Of a stretch of DNA of 64,000 bases, positions 26,109 through 35,919 are shown one piece after another; the first letter of the stretch is position 1; each line of letters begins with the position of its first letter. The notes below the pieces were generated by a model that was given only the letters and a program-made list of their open reading frames with translations, searched no databases and was not told the origin of the DNA. The stretch lies in contig NZ_LUUG01000057.1 in the NCBI RefSeq assembly GCF_001644035.1, positions 51,165-115,164 of the forward strand. The letters are read 5' to 3'. Position numbers and translations under genes: made by a program. This DNA comes from Methylomonas methanica. GTDB taxonomy: Bacteria > Pseudomonadota > Gammaproteobacteria > Methylococcales > Methylomonadaceae.

Positions 26109-27010
26109 TAACTTTCGGAAAGGCGGTTCAATTCGTCCTTCAGACTGAATTTGGGTGAGAACTGCCAGGTCCGAGACTCAAGCCGAATCCGCCCAATATC
26201 CTGCACCACACCGTGCACAGCGTAATCGATACGCGAATTGGACTTAAAACTGGATACGACCAAGGCCGCCAACTCTTCGGCGGTGTAAGACTCATCCGAC
26301 CATAATTCGAAACACCGCTGCCTATGTCCTGATGTTTGCAGCAGCATAACAATATCCAAAATCGAATCGATGACATCCTGGATGTGAGTAAAATGAAAGC
26401 GGGTTTGGTTATTCAACACTCTTACCGCCTGATTTTGCTTGGCGCGTTTTACAAACGTCGGCAACAACTTGTTGACGTGATCGCGCTTTCCACCGTAAAC
26501 ATCCGAAAGCCGGCAAATCGCTAAAGGCATCTCATAACTATTGGCAAAAGCCAACAGCAGTTGCTCGGCAGATTTCTTGGATATTGCATAGATGTGATCG
26601 ACATTGACCTGAGTGTCGTCCAAAGTATCGTAGTAACTGACTTCGCGGGTGCTAAGATAGATAATCAAAGGCTTGCGAGCCGCTCCGGCGAGTAACTCTA
26701 TCAAGTTGGTGGTAGCCAGAACCGTGGAGTTGATGCAGTCCATCGGGTTGGCTCGAGCATCGCTAACCCGTGATACGCCGGCAGCATGCACCACAATATC
26801 TATATCGGTCAGTAACGGTGCCAAGCCACTCCTGTCCAGTAAATCCAAATGATGAAACCGAATACCTAGCGATGCAAACTCGTCGGCGGTGTCGGCGTGC
26901 GGCATCATTCTGTCCACGCCCGCAACCCGATAGCCTGCTTTCGCCAACGCGATAGCCAGTTCACTGCCGACGAAGCCGCACATTCCCGTAATGAAATAAT
27001 TAACGGCCAC
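26105..27010 (-). CDS. NAD-dependent sugar epimerase/dehydratase
   Basis: Extended SDR family. Rossmann motif TGMCGFVGSELAIAL near the N-terminus, HAAGVSRVSDARANP, STREVSYYD and catalytic Tyr-Lys in YAISKKSAEQLL. No ATG fits; a GTG at 27010 with GGGAG seven bases upstream gives 301 residues starting AVNYFITG and overlaps the aminotransferase by 11 nt. A TTG at 27034 is an alternative. Substrate unknown; paired with the aminotransferase it could provide the keto sugar for amination. Confidence 0.82.
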   Translation of the reverse strand: MAVNYFITGMCGFVGSELAIALAKAGYRVAGVDRMMPHADTADEFASLGIRFHHLDLLDRSGLAPLLTDIDIVVHAAGVSRVSDARANPMDCINSTVLATTNLIELLAGAARKPLIIYLSTREVSYYDTLDDTQVNVDHIYAISKKSAEQLLLAFANSYEMPLAICRLSDVYGGKRDHVNKLLPTFVKRAKQNQAVRVLNNQTRFHFTHIQDVIDSILDIVMLLQTSGHRQRCFELWSDESYTAEELAALVVSSFKSNSRIDYAVHGVVQDIGRIRLESRTWQFSPKFSLKDELNRLSESY

Positions 27011-28163
27011 CGGCAAACTCCCGGACTGACGCAATCACATAATCGCATTGCGCATCGTCCAGAAATGGATGTATCGGCAATGACAACACTTCGCGGGCCA
27101 CCTGTTCGGTCATTGGCAGAGAAACCGGTGCCAACTGCAAATGCGGATTTAGATGTAAGGGCTGCGGCCAATGCACAAAACACTCGATGTGGCGCGAGTG
27201 CAAATGCCTGATCAACCCATCCCGGTCTCGACAAAGTATCGGATAAGCGCTGAACACATCAAAATACCCAGTGGGCTGACAGGAAACGGGCAAACGCACA
27301 GCTTGGCAATCGCTAAGGCCGACATGGTAACGAGCAGCTATCTGCCGACGTCTATCAATATCGTCCGCAAAATATCGCAAGTTCACATTCAACAAGGCTG
27401 CTTGCAGATTATCCAGCCGGGAATTGAAACCAAACGCCATCAAATCCTTGTTTTCATTCTGGCCGTGGTTGCGCAGCATCCGAATTTTCTCCGCCAGCAA
27501 CGGATCGTTAGTGGTCACCAATCCGCCGTCTCCGTAACAATGCAGATTTTTCATCGGATGCAAACTAAAGGCACCTAGTCGGCCGAAACTGCCGGCATAC
27601 CGACCATCAATATGCGCCCCCAGCGCCTGGGCAGCGTCTTCAACCACTGACACCCCGTACTGATCGGCTATTGCCAATATAGCCGGCATGTCGCAGCAAC
27701 GACCATTCATATGCACAGGAATAATCGCCTTGGTAGCTGGCGTAATCGCTGCCTGCAAAGCGTCGGGCGCGAGGTTAAAGTCCTGGCCGATATCGATAAG
27801 CACCGGCTTGGCGCCGCAATGCACGATAGCCGCCAGCGTTGCCACAAACGTATGCGCAACGGTTATCACCTCATCGCCGGCACCGATACCCAAGGCTTTC
27901 AACGCCAAAAACAATGCGTCGGTACCGCTGTTGACACCTATCGCAAACTTCACCGCCAGTTTATCGGCGATAGCTGCCTCGAACGCTCTTACGTCATCTC
28001 GCAAAATATAGCTGGCGGAATGCCCTACCGACTCGAAAGCGGCTGTCAGCAATTGTCGGCGTTCGGCAAACTCCTGCTGAAGCCCGACGAAGGGAACAGC
28101 ACTAACGTGATATTCCTGTAAAGTTTTTTTTGAATAATCTATTAACACTCGGTCGCGATTCAA
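27000..28163 (-). CDS. DegT/DnrJ/EryC1 sugar aminotransferase
   Basis: PLP enzyme of about 387 residues that aminates keto sugars. Lys205 in SLHPMKNLHCYGDGG forms the Schiff base; also VNSGTDALFLALKALGIG, TVAHTFVATLAAIVHCGAKPV, HMNGRCCDM and VEDAAQALGA. The conserved start of the family corresponds to AVPFVGLQQEF at residue 23, and there is no ATG upstream of it: a TTG at 28163 or GTG at 28148 must serve. Belongs to the large minus-strand glycan array. Product unknown; the family includes 3- and 4-aminotransferases. Confidence 0.87.
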   Translation of the reverse strand: MNRDRVLIDYSKKTLQEYHVSAVPFVGLQQEFAERRQLLTAAFESVGHSASYILRDDVRAFEAAIADKLAVKFAIGVNSGTDALFLALKALGIGAGDEVITVAHTFVATLAAIVHCGAKPVLIDIGQDFNLAPDALQAAITPATKAIIPVHMNGRCCDMPAILAIADQYGVSVVEDAAQALGAHIDGRYAGSFGRLGAFSLHPMKNLHCYGDGGLVTTNDPLLAEKIRMLRNHGQNENKDLMAFGFNSRLDNLQAALLNVNLRYFADDIDRRRQIAARYHVGLSDCQAVRLPVSCQPTGYFDVFSAYPILCRDRDGLIRHLHSRHIECFVHWPQPLHLNPHLQLAPVSLPMTEQVAREVLSLPIHPFLDDAQCDYVIASVREFAGGR

Positions 28164-28192
28164 TTTAAAAATTAATAACTAGTCCGGACGTA

Positions 28193-29365
28193 CTACAACG
28201 CTTGAATATGTTCGAGAATCTGCTCGGCGCGGACACCCCAAGTATGATGACTTTTAATAAGTTCCAGCGTTTGTTTTTGCGCCTGACTGCCTTGATATCG
28301 AATACTTTTCAATTGCTGGTAAACATCGTCAAAATCCAGCCATTTAAACTCGTAATAATGAAATTGCGGAGTGAAAAAATCGGAAAGTCCGCGAGTATAA
28401 ATTGCTCTTCCGGGATTATAGCTATCGTACTTATCGCCATCGCGATAGTCATACCACATCAACAATCCGCCCGAGGCCATGCAATCGATGGCGCGAAAAT
28501 GAAAGGAAATCCCATCGTGCAAATTGATATTGGATTTTTGATGAACTCTGTTGAGTTCCAACGGATTCTCTATAAACCGACGATAATATTGCCGATACTT
28601 ACTCCAGACACGCCAGTTCTGACTACCGTAAATAGCAATTGACTCGGAATATCGCAATGCAAAATCGATCAATTCGGTACGATTACTCATGCGTTTTATG
28701 CGAATTAGCAGATCGTAATAAACATCGTCACTCAGCGCGCACGAATACCCCAGCAATTCGCTTGCGATCCGATCAATTATACCGACACAGGACTCGTGAG
28801 TTTGCTCACAATAGGTATTGATATCCATATATTCGCTATATCGTTTGAGCAACATCTCAAAAGTGACGCGAGGATTATCCGGATGCAAAACCCGCGATAA
28901 CTCTTGTGTCGTCCACGGTTGAGGAATATGACCAATAAAGCTGAACTCAGTATTGCTATCTCTCGCAATATTTTCAGGAAAATAGGTTTCAACACAGGTA
29001 CCGGGCGGCATCCAATCCAGATACCCGCCAGGATTAAAATTTACCAGCCATCCAGGGTCCAAGGCATAGGTAATATCGCTACCGGTAATGTCACTTTCAC
29101 ATCGACCCTGCATATCCACTACCCAGGAAATATGCAAAATATTCAGCTCGTGCAATATCGGAATTTCATCCTTGACCCGGTTCATTTCAAAAATAGCACA
29201 CGGTTTTTTCTCCCTGACCCAGTCCCTTATTTCCGTCTCGTTCAATAGTTTGCAAGCCCCGCTGACTAATAACCCCTGCTTTTGAAACGCTAAACCTATA
29301 AAGCCGAACAGCCGCCGATGAAACGCACTTTCGGTGGGCATGAAAATAGAAATATGCTTAATCAT
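28193..29365 (-). CDS. CgeB-type glycosyltransferase (paralogue)
   Basis: 390 residues, clear paralogue of the plus-strand enzyme at 21064-22215. Shared blocks: IFMPTES, IFEMNRVKDEIP, HISWVVDMQG, GSDITYALD, LDWMPPGTCVE, FSFIGHIPQPWTTQELSR, IYGSQNW and NLHDGISFHFRAIDCMASGGLL. GT-B fold with CgeB-like C-terminal half. It lies 29 bp from the aminotransferase and 65 bp from the radical SAM gene in the same direction. Donor and acceptor unknown; being encoded in the two opposing arms of the island suggests successive sugar additions. Confidence 0.78.
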   Translation of the reverse strand: MIKHISIFMPTESAFHRRLFGFIGLAFQKQGLLVSGACKLLNETEIRDWVREKKPCAIFEMNRVKDEIPILHELNILHISWVVDMQGRCESDITGSDITYALDPGWLVNFNPGGYLDWMPPGTCVETYFPENIARDSNTEFSFIGHIPQPWTTQELSRVLHPDNPRVTFEMLLKRYSEYMDINTYCEQTHESCVGIIDRIASELLGYSCALSDDVYYDLLIRIKRMSNRTELIDFALRYSESIAIYGSQNWRVWSKYRQYYRRFIENPLELNRVHQKSNINLHDGISFHFRAIDCMASGGLLMWYDYRDGDKYDSYNPGRAIYTRGLSDFFTPQFHYYEFKWLDFDDVYQQLKSIRYQGSQAQKQTLELIKSHHTWGVRAEQILEHIQAL

Positions 29366-29430
29366 TCCTGTAATATCTGACTTATTTAACGACTATCCAG
29401 TCTGCTTCTGAATCCTCTTTGTAAAATAGC

Positions 29431-30534
29431 TTAGGCGGTTGGAACTGCATATCGCCAAAAATCTCGCGCTTCACCACCTGAGTTAGCATAGCTAATGGAT
29501 TCATCTATTTTCTCAAGAGAATAATACTCCCGCGCTGGCTTTCCGAAATGATCGGTTACTTTATCCAAGGACATAATCTGGCAAAACGTGCAGGCCTGAC
29601 AAATAGGATTTCCCGGCTCGGTCACTTTTCGCTTATAACTGGCGTAAGTATCGGAAGCTATCAGCCCTTCCAGACCGTTTTCGAATATATTGCCTAATTT
29701 CTGTTTGCCATAGCAAGTCCACAGATCACCGGCATGATTGACGTATAATCTGTCCTGATATCCGGTACAGTGTTCGCGCCGCAACAAGCCGACGCCGACT
29801 TTAAAAATACTGTCATCAAAATGCATAGCTTTTGGATGGCACTCCACAAGTTTTCTGACCCGCGCCACAGTCTCTATCGCCTTCGGAATATCGTAAATCA
29901 GCAGTTCTCCAACCAAGTCGTTATTAGGTTGCCGTAGCTCCAAAAAACCAATGCGAAACGAGCAAAAACCGTTATCGAGTAGATAGCGCGCAAGGTCCGG
30001 CAACTCATCCAAATTACAGCGCATGGCAACAGCGTTACTGGCTAAATGCGGAGTACTAGAATTCAAGCGCAATTTAGCCTCGTTGATTAAATCTATAGCC
30101 CTGGAAATTTCGCTAAACCCCAGGCCGCCACGGATTTTGCGCACCGTAGCGTCGTTGACGCCGTCGACCGAGAGCGACAACAGCATCAATCCGGATTTAA
30201 CCAGTTTCTCGGCATCGGCGGCAGTTCTAATCAATTTGGCATTAGTCTGTACCGACACTTTGGCACCCATATCGCTTAAATATCCGACGATTTCGAATAA
30301 ATCCGGATTGATATACGGTTCGCTACCGTCGCCAATATGAATTTGACCGAAATAATCGAAACCCGATTTCAAATTTTTAACTTGAGCAGCGGACATCACT
30401 CGGAATTTTTTCAACTTATCGTGAAAAGTACACATGGCACAACTGATATTGCAGCCCAGTGATATTTCCAGATGTAAGTTTGGCAAGGGTTTAACCCCCA
30501 ATAACTCGCCAAACTCTTGACCACTCATCAACAT
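29431..30534 (-). CDS. Radical SAM/SPASM domain protein
   Basis: 367 residues. Radical SAM core (about 18-230) with [4Fe-4S] motif CNISCAMC in LEISLGCNISCAMC, GDGSEPYINPDLFEIV, LSLSVDGVNDATVRKIRGG. SPASM-type tail (about 265-330) with EHCTGY, LYVNHAGDLWTCYGKQKLGNIF (twelve-residue pieces), and CQACTFC. SPASM proteins carry extra iron-sulphur clusters and modify peptides or, in some cases, sugars (for example dehydrogenation or epimerisation). Located between two glycosyltransferases, so a sugar-directed role is inferred. Start at 30534 or at the Met two codons on. Confidence 0.83.
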   Translation of the reverse strand: MLMSGQEFGELLGVKPLPNLHLEISLGCNISCAMCTFHDKLKKFRVMSAAQVKNLKSGFDYFGQIHIGDGSEPYINPDLFEIVGYLSDMGAKVSVQTNAKLIRTAADAEKLVKSGLMLLSLSVDGVNDATVRKIRGGLGFSEISRAIDLINEAKLRLNSSTPHLASNAVAMRCNLDELPDLARYLLDNGFCSFRIGFLELRQPNNDLVGELLIYDIPKAIETVARVRKLVECHPKAMHFDDSIFKVGVGLLRREHCTGYQDRLYVNHAGDLWTCYGKQKLGNIFENGLEGLIASDTYASYKRKVTEPGNPICQACTFCQIMSLDKVTDHFGKPAREYYSLEKIDESISYANSGGEARDFWRYAVPTA

Positions 30535-30569
30535 GCCATTACTCCGCTATCCTGAAATACACTAACCGA

Positions 30570-33500
30570 CTAATTAGCACCGAATCGATTACATATAGCA
30601 TCCAAAACCCGCCCTGAAATAGCCTGATAAGAAAATAAACCGACAGTTTTTTGATAGGCTCGCTCGGCGATTTTCCTGCGTATTTCGCCGTTGGCTAGAT
30701 AATACTTAACCTTCTCGACGAGATCGGCTTCATCGTTGTAATAGGCCACTTCATGCTCGTCATAGTAATCGGCTAGTGGCGCGCCATCTTTATAGATGGC
30801 CCGGGACAGCATGAATGCGCCAGCCGCCATTATTTCCAAAGCATGCATATGTAGCGTAGTCCCCGGACTGCCGTTAAAACAGATTTTCGAGCAATTCATT
30901 AGGTGGTTAATAAATTCGCCGTTGTCGGCAACACCTTTGGCATAAGGCGCAAACCGGTCAAATCTGTCCCAATTTCTGCCATAGAGCGCCAATTTAATAT
31001 CCAAATCGGCATCGATCAACGCGGCAATCGGTGCCGTTTTCATTCTCAGCAAATAGTCAAAATGAAACCGGGTAGCGCTTCCGGCCAGCAATAAATTCAC
31101 TGCCGCAGCGTCCACCAAAACACCTTGGCTTTTCAACAACGCCACAATGGCGGAAAAGCCGTCGCTTTGACTATCTACTCTGAGTTGATGAAACTGGTTG
31201 GCCGACAATCCTTGCAGATACTCGATTACGCATCGGTAGATGTCGACTAATTCGGCACGCTCGAATTTTCCCTGATCCAATAGCGCAGTTTCATGATGAT
31301 CGAAACACCAATGCTCGGAGGGAACACTTTCAAACGCTAGAAACGTCCGTTCCGCATCGACTAAATGACTGATCACCAGAAAGTCGTATTCGAAAACGTT
31401 GGTCCGCTGCGGATGATAATAATGATCGTTAAATCCCACAGGCAGATACTCGGCCGGAAAATCTTTGAATAAAGATCCACCGTTCATTGCCAGCCAATGT
31501 TGAGAAAACATGAAGGTAAAATCCATTTTAGTCATCGTCAGTGTGTTACCGGTGATATTGGGCAACATATCCTGTATCCAGTTTACAAATGGCACGGACT
31601 CGGGAATGCCAGCAAACTCATGCCGAAAATGATCTATGGTCAGGATAATGTCCGGCTTGAAATAATTAATCTCGTCTAGCAAATGCTCGATATTGCTCAA
31701 GTAATAATTTTCAGTTTCGCTACATAACCGGATCGTCGCGCCCAAACGCTCGAAACCGTCAAGCCAGTCGCGCATGCAGTATTTGAGAAAACTGGAGAAA
31801 CGCGAGATATACCCCAGCACGCGCAATTGGCCGGCGTGTTCCGGACTAAATTTCCGCCGCCACTCATCTGCGGTTATACCGCGATAGTAATCGGCAATTT
31901 GCTGCAAATTTACAAGATGCCGCTCGGCTTTATCTTGCTTGGCTGCCATGGATAATTGATAAACTCGCTCTGCGCCAATCGGCGCTTGCGGATCGAGATT
32001 GAACAACACGTCCGGTACGGCGGCTTCGAATTTTGAAAACTCGACAAATAAATCGGCCTCGGCATGTTCATCGTGATAAATGCGCACACGCGGGGCAAGT
32101 AATAGAGGCCGTAAATCATGCAATAGCAGATTCAATAGCCATATTTCCGGCTTGGCTTCGATCAGATAAACTGGTACTTCAAATTCTGCCATCTCAGTAA
32201 TCGGTAGAGCGGTCGCGTTAAATGCTGCCAATAACTCGTAACCAGAACCCAAGCCCACCAAAGCATAGCAGCAGGTATTTTCGCGGGTCATCTCGGCAAC
32301 ATTGTTCTCGATCAAGCCTTTATGCTCAAGCAGTGCAATATTATCGAGCCGATAGCTTTCTTTGCCATCCGTCTCCACCGAAATCCGCCAATATTCACCG
32401 GCGATAGCTTGCTCGACCGTGATGACTATCTGCTGCCGCGGCCAGGCGGCCAGTAAGGCTTGGCCTAACTCAGGGCGGTATTCGGCCAGGCACAACAGAT
32501 TGTTTTGCAGATTGGCAAGACAGGTTTGCTGCGCAGACTCCAAGCTACTGATTAGCAATACGTTCTCGCCAAAAAGTGCGGGCAAAACTGCTACCGGTTC
32601 CGACTCCAGTTCGCTGACATGCTCAGCATTACTCAGCGCGCGTAAATCGGTTAAATCGATTAAACGCCGGACTGCGGCCTTATACGTAAACTGTCGGGCC
32701 AGGCCCTCCGGCGGCTTGGCCGGCTGCAAGCGCTGACGCAGGATATTTTGCAATTCTTCGGCTGTTTTGAAGAACAGACAATACTCGTCCCAATGCGGCG
32801 GCTCGGCGACATCCCGGCAATCGTATACCAGCGGAATACAGCCGCAGGCGGCTACTTCGGCAAGGCGCTGGGAGTTGATTTCGAAAGGATGGCAAACCAA
32901 GGCATAGCGCGCCGAACGATAAACATCCGCCACCGCCACGCCATGTTGCAACTCGCCGCGATAATACGCCGCCACCTCGGCGTCCTGACCCCAATAGCGG
33001 CCATAAACATCCACCTGCAAACCGGGGGCGGAGGCTGTTTCCGGCATGCTGCCTGCCGCGACATTGGCACATCCCTGTGCGGCGGTCGCTTCCGGCATCG
33101 TGCCTCCCGCAACACCAGCACATCCCTGTGCGGCGCATAACCATTTCACGGCATAGTCGCGGATTACGTAATGCAGCAGCTTCCAGAATACGAACTCATA
33201 GCTTAAAGAACTAGCTGCGGCGATTTGAGTAACAGTCGCTTCGTCAAAGCGGCCACCTTGCTCCATAACCGCGAGTAGTGCGGCCAACGCCTGTTTATGC
33301 TGACTGTTTTCCGGATCAATCACCGGCAAATAGGAACTGCCGACAAACACAATTTTGTCTGTCCGGGCGGTTTGGCGGTCGCCATGGAATATATCATCGT
33401 CGATCACGAAATGTAGACGCTCCACTTTCGACGCCCCGCATTGCTCCAGATAGCGGTCGAACAGCGGCGAAATCGACAAATTGAAATCCCGATCTCGCCA

Positions 33501-34487
33501 TTTTAACGGTTGCCGATTCTTCAGCTGCGGCATCAAATCTTGCCACCACACCAGATTGACGATGTCATCGTGCATGAAGCTATTATTCAAACTGTTGACA
33601 TAAAAACAGGCATGCGGATCGAAGCTGATATATTTTTCCAGCATATCCACCATATTGCTGCCTTCCATTTCATTGTCTTGAACATAAAGCAGCACATCCC
33701 AACCCAGATCAGCAAAAGCCTTGGCTACGCCCCGCGAGCTGTATTGCATGACCGTAGTCAAACGGCTGGTAGGAATAAAAATCCTGGGCGGTCTATTGCA
33801 GACTAGCCGGGGTTTTAAGGTTTTGGCTTTGTTCAATAGCTGCTGAAGTAAGATCCGGCGCTGACGTTCGACCGCACTACGAACAGTGGCAATATCTTGT
33901 TTGAGCTCGGCTTTAACGTCGTCGTCCAATCCTTCCGGAATCTCTACATTCTCCGGGAACCGCATGCGAGAACGAATAAAAAAATCCTGCAAATCCGGTA
34001 GTTCCAGATGGATCAGATTCTCAAAACCATGCGCGGGCAATTCGCCTCGGTAATAACAAACCTGCAAGCCATCGATAGTCGGATGATCGCAAGCCACCCG
34101 ATTGCGCTGCTTTGCCACATTCAGCGCCTGTAGCGGATCTATAAAATAGGTATCGAAATGTACATAGTCCGGCACCCTATATTGACTGCGGTATTGCGAG
34201 ACTTCCTCAATCACATCCGCCGGCATGTCATTGAATTGCACGGCACCGTCTTGAGACATCGCAATGAGTTGGGGTATCGGCAATTGGTTATGGGAAAAAA
34301 ATTCGACAAATTTATCGGCGGGAACCTGGATAAAATTCGGTAGGACGATGTCGGTAAGCAAGCCGTCGTAATAGCAATATTGCAGGCGCTCAACACCATT
34401 GGCATCACGCAGCCATTGTTGCTTGGCCGCTTCGGCGTAAGCATCCTGGATATCCAGAAAAAATATGTCTGCCAACGCCGAGGTCAT
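30570..34487 (-). CDS. Giant double-domain CgeB-type glycosyltransferase
   Basis: About 1305 residues from the ATG at 34487; a GTG at 34547 would add 20 residues and overlap the radical SAM gene. The first 190 residues contain two diverged copies of an ~80-residue unit (FFLDIQDAYAEAAKQQW...LQYCYYDG and YFIDPLQALNVAKQRN...LQVCYYRG). Two GT-like units follow: RIFIPTSRLTTVMQYSSRGVAKAF to VCHPFEINSQRLAEVAACGCIPLVYD, and LRVLGYISRFSSFLKYC to NGSPGTTLHMHALEIMAAGAFML. Between VKWLC and LQVDVYGRYWG lie two tandem 17-residue copies of a dispersed repeat (33034-33134). Probably adds two sugars or a disaccharide; specificity unknown. Confidence 0.75.
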   Translation of the reverse strand: MTSALADIFFLDIQDAYAEAAKQQWLRDANGVERLQYCYYDGLLTDIVLPNFIQVPADKFVEFFSHNQLPIPQLIAMSQDGAVQFNDMPADVIEEVSQYRSQYRVPDYVHFDTYFIDPLQALNVAKQRNRVACDHPTIDGLQVCYYRGELPAHGFENLIHLELPDLQDFFIRSRMRFPENVEIPEGLDDDVKAELKQDIATVRSAVERQRRILLQQLLNKAKTLKPRLVCNRPPRIFIPTSRLTTVMQYSSRGVAKAFADLGWDVLLYVQDNEMEGSNMVDMLEKYISFDPHACFYVNSLNNSFMHDDIVNLVWWQDLMPQLKNRQPLKWRDRDFNLSISPLFDRYLEQCGASKVERLHFVIDDDIFHGDRQTARTDKIVFVGSSYLPVIDPENSQHKQALAALLAVMEQGGRFDEATVTQIAAASSLSYEFVFWKLLHYVIRDYAVKWLCAAQGCAGVAGGTMPEATAAQGCANVAAGSMPETASAPGLQVDVYGRYWGQDAEVAAYYRGELQHGVAVADVYRSARYALVCHPFEINSQRLAEVAACGCIPLVYDCRDVAEPPHWDEYCLFFKTAEELQNILRQRLQPAKPPEGLARQFTYKAAVRRLIDLTDLRALSNAEHVSELESEPVAVLPALFGENVLLISSLESAQQTCLANLQNNLLCLAEYRPELGQALLAAWPRQQIVITVEQAIAGEYWRISVETDGKESYRLDNIALLEHKGLIENNVAEMTRENTCCYALVGLGSGYELLAAFNATALPITEMAEFEVPVYLIEAKPEIWLLNLLLHDLRPLLLAPRVRIYHDEHAEADLFVEFSKFEAAVPDVLFNLDPQAPIGAERVYQLSMAAKQDKAERHLVNLQQIADYYRGITADEWRRKFSPEHAGQLRVLGYISRFSSFLKYCMRDWLDGFERLGATIRLCSETENYYLSNIEHLLDEINYFKPDIILTIDHFRHEFAGIPESVPFVNWIQDMLPNITGNTLTMTKMDFTFMFSQHWLAMNGGSLFKDFPAEYLPVGFNDHYYHPQRTNVFEYDFLVISHLVDAERTFLAFESVPSEHWCFDHHETALLDQGKFERAELVDIYRCVIEYLQGLSANQFHQLRVDSQSDGFSAIVALLKSQGVLVDAAAVNLLLAGSATRFHFDYLLRMKTAPIAALIDADLDIKLALYGRNWDRFDRFAPYAKGVADNGEFINHLMNCSKICFNGSPGTTLHMHALEIMAAGAFMLSRAIYKDGAPLADYYDEHEVAYYNDEADLVEKVKYYLANGEIRRKIAERAYQKTVGLFSYQAISGRVLDAICNRFGAN
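33034..33134 (-). repeat. Tandem pair of 51-bp in-frame repeats
   Basis: Two consecutive 51-bp units (33034-33083 and 33085-33134 cores) encode AAQGCAGVAGGTMPEAT and AAQGCANVAAGSMPETA in the glycosyltransferase. A third copy sits in E1 alpha at 37548-37597. By eye the second unit matches the E1 alpha copy at 45 of 50 bases and the first at 42 of 50. Each unit contains two mini-hairpins in the coding strand: GCACA-GGGA-TGTGC and GGCA-NNN-TGCC. Confidence 0.85.
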
Positions 34488-34504
34488 CAAAGCGTCCGTG
34501 TCGA

Positions 34505-35896
34505 TCAAATAAAATTGATGTGTTCCGGCGGGTTTTTTAAATCCCACAGAAACTTGTTCACATAATCCTGCCGGCAGCCGATCGCGCAGTCTTTATGCAC
34601 ATCCACCGACTCGGCCACATCTTTATGCACCTGCCAGTAACGTTCGCTAGTGGCGACCAAATCGTAAAAAGAGTCGGTGTGTAGATCACCGATGTAAAAG
34701 CGCTCTTTATTGAAAAACGGCCCGCAGGGATAGATTTTGCCGTTACCGGAAATCTGCAGCAAAAACGGAGTGCCGAAACATTGGTCGTATTTTCGAAAGC
34801 CGTCTTTGTACAAATTGGTTTCGCCCGCTGCATTGATCTTGTTCCATTTGGCTTGGACCACGTAGGTGTCGGTGCTCAGGGCTTCCGCTTGTTTCAGGAC
34901 GTCGCCGATTTTTAGGTAGGCGTCGTAATCGATGCCGATCTCCTTGTATTCAGAGTCTGAACAATGCTTGATCACGAAATAATCCACGCCTAATTCGGCG
35001 CCCAGCTTGGCCTCGGCCAATACTTCGTCAAAGCATTCCGGGATTAACACCATCTGCAAACCCAGCGTACATTTGTAATTGTTTTCTTTCTTGATTTTCA
35101 CCAGTTCGCGGATCTTGTCGATCAGCAAATGAAAATTGACTTCTTTGGATTGGTGCACCCGACGAAAGCCCTCCGGTGTCCCGGCGGATAGATTGAAGCG
35201 GATATAGCTCATATTTTTCAGTAAGTCGTGGGCCCGATCCATATCCAGCAATAAGCCATTGGTAGCCATCGCGGTATCGATACCCAATTCACCCGCCAAC
35301 ACGGTGGCATCGTAGAGGGTCGGGTTTAATGTCGGTTCGCCGTCGCCGATGAATCCCAAGGAGCGCACGCCCAACTTGCCGCAGTCGCGGACAAAGTTCA
35401 ACAAAGCATCCCGGCCAATCATGGTGCCCTTGGTCATGTTCTGTACCACCGCGTAGCAATACAAACAGGCGGTATTGCAAAATTTGGTCAGCCCCATATC
35501 TATATGCACCGGCGCAAAGCGTTGGCCGTTTTGCCAAGCCTGCACTCTATCTAAATGATGCATCATTTTGTGGCCGTCGAAGCGGAAGCGTTCTCTCTGC
35601 GTGCGAAAACTGGGGCCGGTGAACTGGTTCGGAACATGTTGTTCATGCTCGCTGCCGGCTTCCAGACGAATGATGCCTTCCTGGTCGTCGTGGGAAATGC
35701 TCTGCAATTTCTGTCCGGGCAATTTGGCCAACTGGCTGGTATCGATTACCTGATAGTCATTTGATAACGCACTGCGATCGACGATGTTATTCGACGTACG
35801 TAGTTTATGTCCGGGTTGACTGAACATCGGCACATTGTCGGGTATATCGGTTACGGCGCTGTTGCCGAAACGATTGGTTTGTTCACTTTTAGCCAT
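34505..35896 (-). CDS. Radical SAM/SPASM domain protein
   Basis: 463 residues. A ~120-residue N-terminal extension precedes the radical SAM core, whose cluster motif is CNTACLYC in GLTKFCNTACLYCYAV; SAM-binding GDGEPTLNP and the NGLLLD strand follow. SPASM-type tail: CFGTPFLLQISGNGKIYPCGPFF, then CAIGC and the closing residues EHINFI. The same plan and the same HINFI ending occur in the protein at 41106-42206, so the two are paralogues that may act on related substrates. 23 bp after E1 beta; the start codon is ATG at 35896. Reaction unknown. Confidence 0.83.
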   Translation of the reverse strand: MAKSEQTNRFGNSAVTDIPDNVPMFSQPGHKLRTSNNIVDRSALSNDYQVIDTSQLAKLPGQKLQSISHDDQEGIIRLEAGSEHEQHVPNQFTGPSFRTQRERFRFDGHKMMHHLDRVQAWQNGQRFAPVHIDMGLTKFCNTACLYCYAVVQNMTKGTMIGRDALLNFVRDCGKLGVRSLGFIGDGEPTLNPTLYDATVLAGELGIDTAMATNGLLLDMDRAHDLLKNMSYIRFNLSAGTPEGFRRVHQSKEVNFHLLIDKIRELVKIKKENNYKCTLGLQMVLIPECFDEVLAEAKLGAELGVDYFVIKHCSDSEYKEIGIDYDAYLKIGDVLKQAEALSTDTYVVQAKWNKINAAGETNLYKDGFRKYDQCFGTPFLLQISGNGKIYPCGPFFNKERFYIGDLHTDSFYDLVATSERYWQVHKDVAESVDVHKDCAIGCRQDYVNKFLWDLKNPPEHINFI

Positions 35897-35919
35897 GGTC
35901 TGATGCTCTTTTTTATACG

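Noticed and set aside
32680..33144. Antisense-type ORFs rich in Arg, Cys and Gly within the giant glycosyltransferase, including the 51-bp repeats
   Set aside because: They are shadows of the repeat and of GC-rich codons; the main frame has clear domain homology.
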